DNA of 64,000 nt. Origin: Podocnemis expansa. Taxonomy: Eukaryota; Chordata; Testudines; Podocnemididae. A program made the translations under genes and the position numbers. The stretch lies in NCBI GenBank assembly GCA_007922195.1, contig ML681963.1:141123059-141187058 (forward strand). The letters are read 5' to 3'. This document shows positions 46,236-58,160 of the stretch, piece after piece. A model generated the notes under the pieces. That model was not told the DNA's origin. It saw only the letters and a program-made list of their open reading frames with translations, and did not search any database. How positions within the stretch are numbered: the first letter of the stretch is position 1; every line of letters begins with the position of its first letter.

Positions 46236-47254
46236 TATAGAAATGCTCCTTTTGTACCATTTGTTCCCAGTAAACCATGAATGGCCTTCTAAAGCTATGA
46301 CTTAAGGCATTCCTCTCTTTGGGAAGTCAGAATTGGCTTGATTTTTATAACTTGACTAACCTGTCTTTCATGGATGTAGTTGCTAATTCAGCCATTCTCA
46401 AAGCAGTGTGTTTTGCAAGTATTGTGGTGCTTTGTGTTGGGGCTGCAAGGTTTTTTTGTGCACAAAGATCAAAATGACAGGCGTAGTGACTTGGCTGGGA
46501 ATAATCTGTCAGCTCATTAACAGGAGATGTGTGGTTGACCTCTTAAATGGTGAGTTACGCACCATGAAAGGTGCATAGTGATGAATGGTGGAGGAACATT
46601 GGCACAGTGGTGGCGCTGATTAGTTCTCCAAGTTGTTTCTGAAATAGTATATGTATCGTTGAAGGATGATCTACAAGATGAGTATTATGCCACAGTTTTG
46701 TGTTGGTTTCATGCACAACTGTTAAATTACAGAATAGAATATTAATAAAGTTAGGACTGCAATTGCATCAAAGTGTCCTAGGCACCTTCTGAAGGAAAAC
46801 ATGATTCCCACCCCAAACGCTTGAGCATTGTTAAGTCTCCTTAAGACATCTGAGTTGGACCCAAAATATTAGAATGCTTTGCCAACCGTCACCCCCACAA
46901 TGTTTGAAATGGTGGAATGAGACCTATGTAAAGTCACTCCATGATGTTGTGAATGGTGACCATGCGTCAGACTTTCCTGAAAGTCTTTTTTGTCTGTTAG
47001 GTCTTAGTATACGGCTGTCTTATGCAATTGTCCCAGGCTATGGATGAGGATAATGGTTATCTAGGATGGTCAGAGGAAAAGTTGCTTACTAAAGAGATGG
47101 CTGGCTGTAGCTCAAATTGTTTTTTTTCCAGCAAGGGTCTCTTGCAAAGTGTGGGGCTTCAAAGCAAAGGTATCTTAATAAATCTGGATGCAAGAGCTAA
47201 TTGTTGCCAAAGTAAGGTTCTGTTTAAGGAGAAATAGCAACCTATGTTGTGAAG
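46236..47254. other. Unique non-coding DNA
   Basis: I see no element or exon that I can support here. Confidence 0.4.
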
Positions 47255-47262
47255 AAATAAGC

Positions 47263-47816
47263 CAGTGGTTCCCAACCTTTTCTATGCTGTGGCACGCCTT
47301 GATACCGTCAAATTTTTCCGGGCACACTACTATTAAAAATGCACGAATATTCAAATTAACTTATGAATATTCATGAACCATGGCACAGTGTTTCATAAAT
47401 GCTGCTATGTGGAGTAGTAGGGGTAGCAGAGCAGGGGTGGCAAAATGTGGGAGGTCAGGAGTCATGTGCAGTGGCAGGAGTGAGTGTGGGGAGTAGATCA
47501 GGGCAGGGGTGGCAAAAGAGGAGAAGGGCAGTCATGTGGGGAACAGCACAAGGGTGCCAAGAGAGGAGAGGGGAAGCAAGAACAGGAGTGGCTTTGTGGG
47601 GGGGGGGCATGGCGCAGCACCCACTTCCCCCTTCTCCACAGTGGCTCCCTGCCACCCAGGGCAAATCCTCACCTCACTGCTGCTCCCTCCCACCCCAGTG
47701 GGTCCTGTCCTCCCCTGCTGCCTGTGATGGACCCTCTTATCACTGCAGGGGCCAGAACTAGGCGTCCACTTCCCAGCTACACCCCCCTCAACCAAACAGC
47801 CACCCTACAACCCCAG

Positions 47817-47850
<34 letters not shown>

Positions 47851-48275
47851 CCTACCCCACACAATCCCCAGCAGCCCCCCATCCCCAAGCCTTTGCCTGG
47901 GCTGTTTGCAGGCTGGCTGATACCAGCTGCTCCACCCTACAGAGGGAGATTCACACACTCCCCACCTCCAGCCTCTGGCAGCAATCTGCTGGTGTTCCGG
48001 CTGCTCCTGGTATTTTTAGGGGGACCTCCTGGAACTCCATGTTTGGGTGCCTTCCTCTATTTATAAGGGGGGCCAGAACACTGGCTGACTAAAAAAAAGG
48101 GGGCCCCTGGAACTGTGTTCCAGTATCTTTCCCCCTTACTTTAACCCCTCCCTTTTCCCAGCCCTGCACAGCCCATGTGGCTGGGCTGAGCAGGGAGGGA
48201 ACTTTAATCCCAGCCATCAGGGATGCTCCTGGCACACTTTGAGTGTTGCTGTGGCACACTGGTTGGTAACCACTG
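47263..48275. mobile_element. 1,013-bp hAT-like element with perfect 8-bp TSD
   Basis: The ends CAGTGGTTCCCAACC and GGTTGGTAACCACTG are inverted repeats. AAATAAGC flanks both sides (47255-47262 and 48276-48283). The sub-terminal blocks GTGGCACGCC and ATGAATATTCATGA match the 228-bp copy at 60765. The long GC-rich core includes a (CA)n run and a segment related to 2390-2502. The 202-codon open frame inside reads through the CA run and is not a gene. Confidence 0.9.
47820..47848. repeat. (CA)n microsatellite
   Basis: About 14 uninterrupted CA units inside the 47263 hAT-like element. Confidence 0.95.
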
Positions 48276-48283
48276 AAATAAGC

Positions 48284-49221
48284 TTTGGATGCTTCACATT
48301 GGTGTCAGAGCTCCCTTTGCGTTGCCAGTGAATTTTGCTAGAGAATCAAATCAAATATCTACAACACTTTTGTGAGAGCTGATCATGCAACGCATGGCCC
48401 TGGAAAGCAGAGGCCGTTAAAAGGTTTAAAACAACACTCTTGGAAGACAAAGAGGATATTGAGGAAAGTGTATAGAGAAATTGAGAGGTCTTTTGCAGTG
48501 CAACAGAGCCTAGCTTTGTGTGTATGATATTCAGCCTGCCTCTCACTGTTCCAGGCTGTTGAGAAGCAGGCCAAGAAAAGACTCTCCAAGACCTTGTTCC
48601 CCGTAACTGAAGGTTGCCATCTGGACAGAGGATGGCTAAAGGATTCCTGGAACACACGGAAAGGAATCTTAAAGGCTGAAAATAAATGCACTGTATCCAA
48701 TGGAGACAGGAAGTGTCTGAGACGTGGGCAGATGGAGGAGGGGAGCTGCTTAGCATTACTGTTCTGTAGGTGGGTATAGTAATAAGGATGAGAGGTGGAT
48801 GAGGGAAACCACTCTGCTGCACTACCAGGCACACAGCCCTCCTACTCAGGTCTTAATAGAATCCATGTAGTGCTTGTGTGTGCAGGTTTTATTTAACTCA
48901 TGGAACTATTTTACCTGCCTTTCTGTTACAGAAATACTACTAAATATTGTTGGTTTCCTGTATAGAAACATCACTTTTTTTCTGCCCAAAATAAGCTTTT
49001 TAAAGCTCTTACATTCTTAGCTATTTGCAAACCAGTACTTTGAGGGGATTTTGGTGCCTAATGTTTTAGCATAAATCATTTTGTTTTCACAAACTTAATC
49101 TTTCCATGCCTCTTCATCCAAAAAAATTGATAGATTTTTGCCTAGAAAAGGCAATAGGCCTGACTTTCAGGCCATGTCCTTGCTGTTTTTGTATATAGCA
49201 GAGTATGTGTTGTCTTCTATG
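48284..49221. other. Unique DNA with long minus-strand open frames
   Basis: Two overlapping minus frames (162 and 149 codons, 48346-48834) are open together. This more likely reflects absence of stop-generating words than coding. I see no splice signals that favour one of them. Confidence 0.4.
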
Positions 49222-49229
49222 TTCTAACA

Positions 49230-49816
49230 CAGGGATTCCCAACCCTTCTAAGGCTGGGGATCTCTTGCCAAAAGAAAAAAAAAAAACAACTTTGCTGACA
49301 CCTGCTGCAGGCAGAATTTGGCCTACACGGAGTCAGAATGTGGCCTGTGCCACTCTCCTGCTGGGGATTGGGGTCCCCAGGAAGGGCACCATCACCGCAG
49401 CAGCCCCCACTCTCTGGCAGGGGGATGGGGCCATGGCAGCTCCCAGGGAGGGAGCCATTTTCACAGCAGCCCCAACTCCCCGGCAGGGGGCTGCAGTGGC
49501 AGAACTGTAGCCATGTTCCCCTATCCCCTCCCTGTCTTCTCTGCCCCCCCTCCCCCAGTTCTCCACCCCTTCCCCCCTAAACTGGCTGCTGAAGCTCCTG
49601 CCACCTGGCCGCCCCCCTCCCCCAGTCAGCTTTGCATGCTCAGGACGGGTGTTTTAAAAACTCCTCCTTCCCTGGGGGAAACTTCCTTCTGGCTGGACGC
49701 CTTGGTCTCCGTGACAGCCAAAGACCCCAGCTGCATCCAGCCCCAGCTCGCAGCTTGTTTGTGGCCCCTCTGGAGCCACGCTGAAGGGTCTGCGGACCCC
49801 AAGTTGGGAACCACTG
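49230..49816. mobile_element. 587-bp hAT-like element
   Basis: The ends CAGGGATTCCCAACCC and GTTGGGAACCACTG are inverted repeats. Flanks TTCTAACA (49222-49229) and TTCTAAAA (49817-49824) agree at 7 of 8. The interior is GC-rich with a GGCAGGGGGCTGCAG-type partial tandem repeat around 49370-49500. No transposase is present. Confidence 0.88.
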
Positions 49817-49824
49817 TTCTAAAA

Positions 49825-51640
49825 TATTCTTCCTTTATGTCTTCGCCTCACCCTTCTCCTTCCCCCATAGGAAGGCTAATGAGCAAAGGTCTATTGTACT
49901 AAGGCACACTAAGAGGGGTTGAACATCTCCAGAGAACAATATTCTTCTTCCTTGGGTTATCAGAATTGTGCTGAGAGAGAGTGAGAAGTGAAATTTTTAC
50001 TGATTTTTTTTTTTTTTTCCAAAGATCTTTCCACTGTCAGTGAAGTCTTATAATACTGGATTGTTCTTCATTTCTACATGCCACCTCATATTAGTTATGT
50101 GGAATCAATCAGAATCTGATGAATGTTTTGTGTAGTGTGGTGAGTTTCTTTTCAGTGGAGGTATACACTGAAATGAGTTAAGACTATTGCTGTCTTAAGG
50201 TATTGTAAATGCCTCTCTCTGTTTCACCAGCTGTCATTTGTAGGTGTACTATGACTAATATTAACACATTCTGTGTGTCTGTCCCTGATCTGAAGGGCAG
50301 ACCTCAATGATTAGGCAGACCTAAATAAAGTGGCTTTGTTTTAGACCTAATCTGGAGAAAAAGACAGTTGTAGGAGAGGAAAGTGGGGAGAGCAGAAAAG
50401 GAAATCTTTCTATATTATACCATCACAAAGTGCCATATTAATTTTGTCATGCCTAAAGTTGGTGTATGTATTCACTGAACATGTAAACCAAATGCTTTTG
50501 TGGGTGGGATTATGCAAATATAATCTTGCATCAAATCAACAAAAATCCATCACACTTGTAAACCCCCAGTTGTTCAAAGATCTATAGTTCTGAGCTTTTA
50601 AACCTTATACATATTGCATAACTGTTGTGCTCTTCTAAGAGTGAAAAATAGAGATGTTCATGTACTGTACACCTTACAGTGCGTGCCACAGTGACTTAGC
50701 CTGCTGCTGGAGGGTTTACCTTTTGTTTCTCCTGACTCTGTAATGACTTTATGTAACTGTCGGAGACACATTATCAGGAAGGGCTATCAATATTTCAGTA
50801 GCTCTGTACACAGCCACTGTTGAAGCTGTAATTAAAAGAAGTTGCAGGTTACTACTACTCGGAATTAAACTGCTTTCTGGCTAGGATGCATTTGGCAGTT
50901 GAGAGAAGAAGTATGGTTGGGCAGGATTGCAAAGCTACTATTGGTACTGAAGGTCTGTTAAGGTTTTTAAACACACACAGTTTTCCTTTTCAACTAGACA
51001 GCCTTAAAATAATCTCACATGTCTGGTTCACTGTCCTTGCCTCCTTCCCCCCTGCACATGGTGGACTTCTTAATAGAATGGATTTATAATCATCATGTGA
51101 TATGTAATTGAGTAAGTAATCTGTGTGTAGAGATATGCTGAAGGTTGTGCACTGAGAATTTTTCTCGAGAATCCTGATGAATGGTAAGTGACTGCCTCAT
51201 TTGGAAAGATGCATGTATGCTTTCTTGACTGGCTTAGAAAAAGCCCTGGAAGGGGGTCCCCAATTGGAGTGCTCATTGGGTGTGTCTGAACAGCCCATCA
51301 CAGGGGGCCTACCAGCCCAGGTTGATAATCTCAGGCTCATGCTACCACGGTAAAAATAATCACGGAAACATTTGAGGCTTGAGCTGGAGCTTACATTCTG
51401 AGTCCTAAGGGGGCAGGTGGCCCTTAGAGCCTGAACTCCAGCTGAAGCCACAATGTCCAAGTGCTATCCATTAAGCTGTTTTTAGTGTTATAGCACAAAC
51501 TTGAGTCTCTTGATTCAGGCTGAGAGGCTTGCTGCCACAGGTTATGTGGATGTACCATGCATGTTTAACTCAAAGAAAAGTCATAATTTCCCTGTGGTAC
51601 ATCAGTATGCACACATGGGTGGTTTTAAAAAAAGTTACTT
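49825..51640. other. Mostly unique non-coding DNA
   Basis: A T-run lies near 50003-50020. I see no element or exon that I can support. Confidence 0.4.
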
Positions 51641-51646
51641 AGTTGC

Positions 51647-52530
51647 TGTCATGGAGTGGGAAAATTTTGTACGAGTATTGCATGCCTTGGTTTCCCCTCT
51701 ATGCTGCATTGTTTAAGTGCTGGGAAGACTGGCAGACAGGCTATGCCACAGGAGTGAATGTCCCTGGGTGTGTTGGGTTGGCTTCCATGTCAGTGGAGAG
51801 CCTATCGAAAAAGCTGTTCGTTGGGACTTGGGTATGTAGCAACTCATAGAATAGAATCATAGGGTTGGAAGGGACCTCATGAGATCGAGTCCAACCCCCT
51901 GGGAATTGAACCCAGGACCTTCTGCATATTAAGTAGTGGTGCTAGCCACTAACCAATGACTGTGGAGGGTCCACGTCTCTGCAGGAGGTCAAACAGTGTT
52001 TACATAGCTGGAGAACAAAGAACTGGTGGTGTGATGAGGGTGGAAGTTAAGTCTTGGCTGTAAGGAAGCAGCCAAGGCACACCAGATTTGGGACAAAGAG
52101 CAGATGGGAGGAACCAAGTGGGAGCTAGTGGGGTCATCCCGCTTGGCTGGGGCTCTGGGCTAACCAGGATAGATGATGCTGTAACTTTTTCTCATGGTAA
52201 CCAAGGACTTTCTATGCTGTGTTCCAGTTGAATAATAAACCTTTCTGTCTCTCCAAATTTGGCTGAGGGTTACCGTGAATGCTTAAGAGGAGGAAGCACA
52301 TTGCTCCTTAGCAGTGTATGTCTTTTTCAGGTGTCCACTGCAGTAGGCTGTGCTGAACAGAGCTCACAGTGGTGCAGTAGGGCTTCTGAAGGCTCTGAGG
52401 TTCAGTTCAAGCAGGCAATGAAGCTGAGTGGCTGACTTTTTGGAGGAAGAATGAGACTCCTAGGGGTCTGGACCACTGTAGAGGTCCCTCAAGGGAGAAG
52501 TCAGAGCACCAGTCCTGTAGATCTGTGACA
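51647..52530 (+). mobile_element. Solo LTR (endogenous retrovirus type) with nested CR1 tail
   Basis: The segment starts TGTCATGGAGTGGG and ends ATCTGTGACA, giving TG...CA termini. An AATAATAAACC polyadenylation-like signal lies near 52231 after TGTTCCAGTTG, as in turtle LTRs that I remember. No internal viral genes or second LTR are present, so this is a solo LTR. A CR1 3' fragment interrupts it. Flanking duplication is unclear. Confidence 0.7.
51847..51955 (-). mobile_element. CR1 LINE 3'-end fragment (antisense)
   Basis: CATAGAATAGAATCATAGGG followed by TTGGAAGGGACCTCATGAGATC and GAGTCCAACCCCCTGGG is the reverse of the conserved CR1 3' end, including its terminal ATTCTATG-type repeats. 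The rest reads GAACCCAGGACCTTCTGCA. It is inserted within the 51647 LTR. Confidence 0.9.
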
Positions 52531-52925
52531 CCGTTAAGTCACAACAGATTTCTCTTTTAACAACAGTAAATTTAAGAAGCTTTGTAATCTTTCTTGTATT
52601 GTATACGGTTGTGCCACAGTGCAGTAACCTGTGAATGCTAGAGCTGGTCAAATAATTTTCAAATATCAGAAAAAGATGGTGATAGCTTAGGAGCTTCTAT
52701 AACTGGTTTGAAAAATCCAGATTCCCAAAATTCAGAGGCATTGATCCTGGCAGTGACAGTAACTGACCAACTTTCAGTGACAGTTATTGACCATCATGGA
52801 TTTTTATGCATGACCTTTTAAAGTGAATTATCTTTTTCACTGTACAGTTCTTAAAGACGACTGTTGTACCCTTGGCCTAAGTTTCTTGCAAACACCACCT
52901 GCACTGGATTGCTATTTTCTGTTTT

Positions 52926-53175
52926 AGGGTATGTCTGTACCAACAGTGGCAAAATAGCTGCCGTCACTGGCTCTTCTGGGTGCAATTGAGCAGTCTGTCA
53001 GGACCTCTCAATCACTTTGGAGTTTGCAGTAATAACTTCAGCCCCAGAAGTGGTGTAGGATTAAAGCAACCAGACGGCATTGCCGTTTGCCTTAGTGCAG
53101 TAAGTAGGGGGAGGTAAGTGGACATTAGTAAGGTGACAACTGCTCCCGAAAAGCGCAGCAAGTGTAGACCAGGGC
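52926..53175. mobile_element. MITE, 'GTCTACACT' family
   Basis: The left end AGGGTATGTCTGTACC and right end AAGTGTAGACCAGGGC resemble the paired ends of reptile MITEs beginning GGGTATGTCTACAC. The interior is diverged. Confidence 0.5.
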
Positions 53176-53248
53176 TCATTTACAGTTTCTGTGGCTCTGT
53201 AATAAGTATATTGCTTATGAAATGTTCTGGGATGCTTGTGTAATGTTC

Positions 53249-53314
<66 letters not shown>
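53249..53314. repeat. Compound (GT)n(GA)n microsatellite
   Basis: About eight GT units pass directly into about 24 GA units. The GA part is a pure purine mirror repeat that could form triplex DNA. Confidence 0.95.
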
Positions 53315-53316
<2 letters not shown>

Positions 53317-53649
53317 AGATGCATGCATTTCTAATTTAACATATCATTGTTTGTGTGTCAGCCTTTTGTGTGAGTGGTCTCTTTCCCTTGATGAATTCTT
53401 TGTGATAGTGAAGTTGCTGGGGGTAGTGCCCAGAGATAAAGGAGGTGGTAATCACTTTGTGACTGTGCAAGAAAAAAATGGGGTGTGTTTTGAGCTGGGG
53501 AAGTGTTTGTTTGAACTGAGCTTGTTTTGTATGTCTGAAAGCCATTCTGTGCTGTGTCAAAGTAATTTTGGTCTATGATACAGAATATGTAATTCTGTAT
53601 TTGTAAACATTGCCTAATGAGTGCACAGCTTTTGATTAGTTAAAATACC

Positions 53650-53770
53650 CTCATTTTATAGGTTGAGAAAAAGGGAGAGGGAAAGAATTTATGCAAAAAC
53701 ATTGGCAAAGCTGGAATTAGAATGCAGAGCTGTTGTGTCTTTTAGGTATAAAATCAGACTCTACTATTTC
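53650..53770 (-). mobile_element. Possible MIR-like SINE fragment
   Basis: CCTCATTTTATAGGTTGAGAAA followed later by GGCAAAGCTGGAATTAGAATGCAGA resembles the reversed MIR core and its AGCTGGGATTAGAACCCAG part. Confidence 0.5.
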
Positions 53771-53824
53771 TCAGGTGCCCAGCCAGCCAGTTCATGCTGT
53801 AAACTGAGTTTTGCTGTGAGCAAG

Positions 53825-53825
<1 letters not shown>

Positions 53826-53857
<32 letters not shown>
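53826..53857. repeat. (GT)n microsatellite
   Basis: About 16 uninterrupted GT units. Confidence 0.95.
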
Positions 53858-53859
<2 letters not shown>

Positions 53860-55718
53860 GGGCTATTCATAACCTATTATTGTAAGAGTGAAATGAGTGT
53901 GTAGAGTTCAATAACTTATTAGCATAACAGCATTAGGAAGAGGAAGGAAAGGGTAATGGGAATAGTTTTCCGAATGTTGATTTGGAAATTCACAAATGAG
54001 AGGTGTGATTTCAAGTACAAGAAAGGCAGTAAACTTGATTTGTAAATAACACGCCGAGTTAATGAACTCTTGGTATTCACATCTTGGCAAAGTGAATGTA
54101 AACAGTCATTCAAGGAATGCAACTGTTGCTTATCTATTCCGGAGCCAATTCAGGTCTGAACTTATCAAGAAATGGGGAGATTCTCTTGATGCCTTTGTGG
54201 TTCTCTTAAAAGAGTTAAAGAGACTGAGAAAGACTGGTTGTGCTGGAGGAAGAGGTGTGTTGTAATTAAAGGCAGAGCAAAATTGGTAGCACTACCTGTG
54301 ATTAAAGTTGGCTGACATTTTACACTTATGACCCTGTTTTAGGTTGCTTATAACTTGATCGGTTCAAACTGAAATTTTCCATGCTGAGTGTCTGTCTCAA
54401 GTGGTGTGGTTTTTGTTTTTTGTGTGTGGCTTTTTGTGTTTGTGTTTTTGTTTCAGCTAAACAGATTGACCCATTCATGAAAACAGGATAAGGATACACA
54501 GTGCTTTGCTCTCTTGGGTGTTTTTGGCTGGTTTTCTGTCTTCCAACTGTTTTATTTAAAAGCCTCATACTAGAACTCCACTCTAAGTTCGGGAACTTGA
54601 CATTTGCCAAGGGTTACTCTAGTGTCAGGGATGTGTCTTTTGCTATTGAATGGAAAACAACTCAAAGGTGGCCAGGTTATGATCCTTTGAAAACTATTTG
54701 TTTGCACATGTCCAGGCTTGTTTTAGAATCTGGCACCTAACTCTCCAAAGATGGTCTGTACTGCGTGTGCTGCAGCTTGAGGCTGAGCAAGACTGTCCCT
54801 GCAATTGCTCCTTTTATTGGCCTTGGGCCACGATGGTGTTGGATATATGGGGGGGAGAGAAACCCAGACTTTCTTGTGTGCTCCGTACTGCTCCTGTGAC
54901 ACCTAGGAAGCAAGAAGAAACAGTTGCTTTTGAATATTTGGGGAGAAGGGGGGAGATAGAAGAAGGGGTTGCAGGAGCTGGAGGGAGGGAACTGTGGGGA
55001 GTATTTGGACAATGGGAGGAACCAAGGTTTGGGGGGCGGGAGAGGAAGATTTGAAGTGGAGTTGCTGTGGAAAAGCTGAATAGGGGAAGGGCATGAGATA
55101 CCCAACTACTGTGTACTATTCTCTCTGTAGCATATGGAATTGAACTGAAGACTCTTCAGTCTGTTTTGCTGCTACCAGCAAATCACTGCGAAACTCGCAC
55201 GCCACACTATGCCTGTAGCCTCAATTCCGGTGTTCACTTCTGTGTGCTTTACTTTGCAAACTTAGTATTGTTTTTTTGCAAGTAGTATATTATCTTAAAA
55301 ACCAGCAAACAAAAAGATTTGGAGAGAGATTGGGACTGCAATAAACTGAGATTGTGCCTGTCATGGAGTTGTTCTCTGGCAGGTGAGTGAGAAACAGTAC
55401 TGAGTGGACAAATGTCTGTGTGTCATATCCTGCCCTCGGACATCCGATTGAGGGCCGTGCCTGCCCAGAACCTGGGGTTCTGTGACTTCCTGTAACCTAT
55501 CATTTTCCAGCCACACACTTTTAATATATTTTATGCCAGTGGTGGTGGGTGGCGGGGGCAGGGAAGGAAGGAGAGGGGGAGAGCATTTTCAGACTTGAGG
55601 TTTATCGACACCAGTTAATTTTGTGTTGGTGGATGTAAAAGGGAGCTAGCTTGTATTTGTGAGCTGTAAGGAAGCTGTCAGACGTTTTGTTTTGTTTTTT
55701 TCTGTGTTTTTTTTCTAG
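53860..55718. other. Mostly unique; purine-rich tract
   Basis: A G/A-rich tract lies at about 54945-55055. I see no element or exon that I can support. Confidence 0.4.
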
Positions 55719-55863
55719 ATAACACAGATGAGGTTTAATTACAGCTTTAGTGAACTTGGATGTTTACCCCACAAAACAGGATATTCCCTGCTACCTCAGT
55801 TTGTCATTCTTACACTGAACGGTCACAGTCTGTTAGATATGATGGAGAAAATGCTGGACAGAG
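55719..55863 (+). other. Candidate exon, product unknown
   Basis: TTTTTTTCTAG precedes 145 open nt ending at CAGAG|GTACAG. The peptide includes FNYSFSELGCLPHKTGYSLL. The acceptor is strong, but no family is recognised and the frame is modest. Confidence 0.13.
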
Positions 55864-55944
55864 GTACAGCATTATCTTCAGGGTTGTGTGGTCTGCAGGC
55901 CAGCCAGTCAATAATTTGTAAACTTAGCTCCACCACTAACTCAC

Positions 55945-56035
55945 TAGTATTAGCCTAAGCAGTTTAATTCTTTCTCTGTGTCAGTTTCCGTGCTGTTAAG
56001 TGGGAAATATTTCACCTGCCTTGCAGAAATGCAAA
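55945..56035 (+). mobile_element. Possible MIR-like SINE fragment
   Basis: AGCAGTTTAATTCTTTCTCTGTGTCAGTTTCC, TTAAGTGGGAAATA and TTTCACCTGCCTTGCAG follow the MIR core and downstream order. Confidence 0.5.
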
Positions 56036-56439
56036 AAGGATTGTTCTCTTGTTTAGTAGTGGTTTTTCTTACATGAGTCAGGTTAACAAAACAAACACCT
56101 ACATGAGAGTTTTTTCAACATAGCAACTCAAGAGAAAATGACAGTCTCCCACAATATCCTGGATAAACCTTACTGAATTAAGGTGCACTTCCATGAATTA
56201 AACTTAACATCATGGGGTCCAGTGTCTTCAAATGCACTTGTTTATGAGATCCTGAGGGAAGATAAGTATTTCCATGGAAATGGTAAAAATGAAATTCTTC
56301 CGGGAACTGTGAAGAGTGTGGGGATACTGAGACAAAGTCACTCAGGTTGTAACATCTTCAGGGGAAGATTCAGTCCCTGGAGAAGTTCCCATTAAATTAG
56401 TTCAAACTGGATTCTGCAATGTCCAACAAACAAAGGATT

Positions 56440-56815
56440 TTTGGATAAATAACCTGGTGGCAAACCAACTCTGGCACCTTTTTCCTGATCCAGCAAAAGG
56501 GACAGGGCCTCTGGTTCACAGAGGGCACCAATACTTAAAGGATTGGATGATCTTTGGCCACTGAAACTCCACAAGACTTAGATACTGGCTCTGAATTGAA
56601 ACTGTGATGAACTTGTGACTACAGGAGAAATCCCTGTGTGAGGTTTGCAGGACTAATCACGAATGGGAATCATTGTTGGAGTCATGGGGCGATCTCTGAT
56701 CAGCTTAGTAACATGCATATAGGTTTTTGTTTTTCTTCATATGATTTATTGGTAATGCTTTTGCTTTAAAAATAAATGTGCTTGTTTTATAATGGGCTCT
56801 GTGGTAACTTAACTG
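56440..56815 (+). repeat. Dispersed repeat related to 4340-4830
   Basis: CCTGATCCAGCAAAAGGGA, GATCTCTGATCAGC, ACATGCATATAGGTTTTTG and AATAAATGTGCTTG match, in order, the repeat near 4.5 kb. It is diverged. Confidence 0.5.
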
Positions 56816-56892
56816 TGGTGCAATCACAATGTTTACTTAAGCAGACTTGCTTCATCTCTCTCCTCAGAAAAGGTAGTCTTGTTTTTCTCTGG

Positions 56893-57110
56893 AAGTTCCA
56901 AAGGGGGTAGCCATGTTAATCTAGTTCAGCAAAACAAGCAAGGAGTCCTGTGGCACTTAAAGACTAACAGATTTATTTATTGCATGAGCTTGTCTGGGAG
57001 AAAATCCCACTTCATCAGATGCTTTGAAGATGGGGAACTTGCAGAATGGCAGGAAATAAATGCAGGGAAGTGTAAGTCATGGGATCAGGTCACAGTGTAA
57101 CAGCAAATCA
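56893..57110 (-). mobile_element. Longest single-orientation SINE-like copy
   Basis: From GGGGGTAGCCATGTTAATCTAG through AGTCCTGTGGCACTTAAAG, ACTAACAGATTTATTTATTG, GCATGAGCTTGTCTGGGAG and AATCCCACTTCATCAGATGC into GAAGATGGGGAACTTGCAG, this copy runs in one direction without a foldback. It shows the arrangement that the two foldbacks duplicate. Confidence 0.75.
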
Positions 57111-57897
57111 AAGCAGTTGTTAAGATTCAAACACTGGGGAATAGCATATAGAGGAAGATGAGGTCACATCACCTGTTGAAATGGGGGGGGGGAAATAAAG
57201 TCCTTATTTAGGCCTGAAGTAACAGTCAAATTTGCAAATGAATCAGGTTAGTTAAATCTAAGTAGCTTTGCTTTCTACCTATACCTCATGGATATATATT
57301 GTTCCTCAACAAGCAATGAGAAGAATTAGGTAAGTAAGAGAACCTGTTTCCTCAACCCTTAACTCTTGCTTAATAGGAGTGGGGGAGACCTTGTTATGTG
57401 CCCGCACAATATCCCAGTGCTTTCAGTCTCTTTACTGGTCTTTCTTTATCAGCTGTGGTTCATCCACAGCAGCTAATGGATTTGTGCTTACCAATAACTG
57501 TTGTTTCAAGTCAGTACCTTTCCCATAGCTCAAGAAGGCTAGAAGTTGATAAAACTGGTACTTTGGAACTTCCATTTGGAAACACGAATATGGAATTTAA
57601 ATGAAGAAGGGAAGAAGAACACAATTCAACCTAATCTAGTTTGGCAAGGTGGCGGGAGAGATTCTATCGTTAGGAAAGGCTGAAGCTATTACCTGGGTTA
57701 CAAGGCATGGGTCACGTTACTGGAAAACTTAGATTAAAAATTAATAGACGTGAACTGAGAGAACTAAAAAAAAAAAAATCTGGTTGGCCAGAAGGACAAC
57801 CAAGATTCTGGCTGAAGCTAGGGTAAGATTTCTGTTTGACCCTTCCCAGCAGCACTCAAGAACCTTTGCCACATCAAGTTATTTGGTAGCTCAAATC

Positions 57898-58160
57898 AGT
57901 GGTATGAAACATTGATGCAGCTGTACTGCTGTATGCACCCTCATACAGCCACTCCAAGCTGACGAAGAGCCTTCTCCCTTCTGTTCAAACTAGTCCAGCC
58001 TATGCAAGCAGCAGAAACCGTAAGTGGGAGAAGCTCTCTTGTTGACATAGCACTGTCCATACCAGCACTTACATTTGGGTGTAACTTTTGTCATGGTGGG
58101 TGATTATTCACACCCCTGAATGGCACACATTATGCAGACTTAAGATGTGTAGACATGTCC
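57898..58160. mobile_element. MITE, 'GTCTACACT' family
   Basis: TGTTGACATAGCACTGTCCATACCAGC, the palindromic GTGATTATTCACACCCCTGA and the right end GTGTAGACATGTCC match a reptile MITE with an internal CACCCCTGAG-type palindrome. The left end is approximate. Confidence 0.55.

Noticed and set aside
47399..48092. 202-codon plus frame and relatives
   Set aside because: The frame runs through the (CA)n microsatellite (giving a Thr-His run) inside a hAT-like element.
49205..49902. 194-codon plus frame
   Set aside because: It is GC-rich hAT-like interior sequence; it continues past the element end into unique DNA without any splice or start context.
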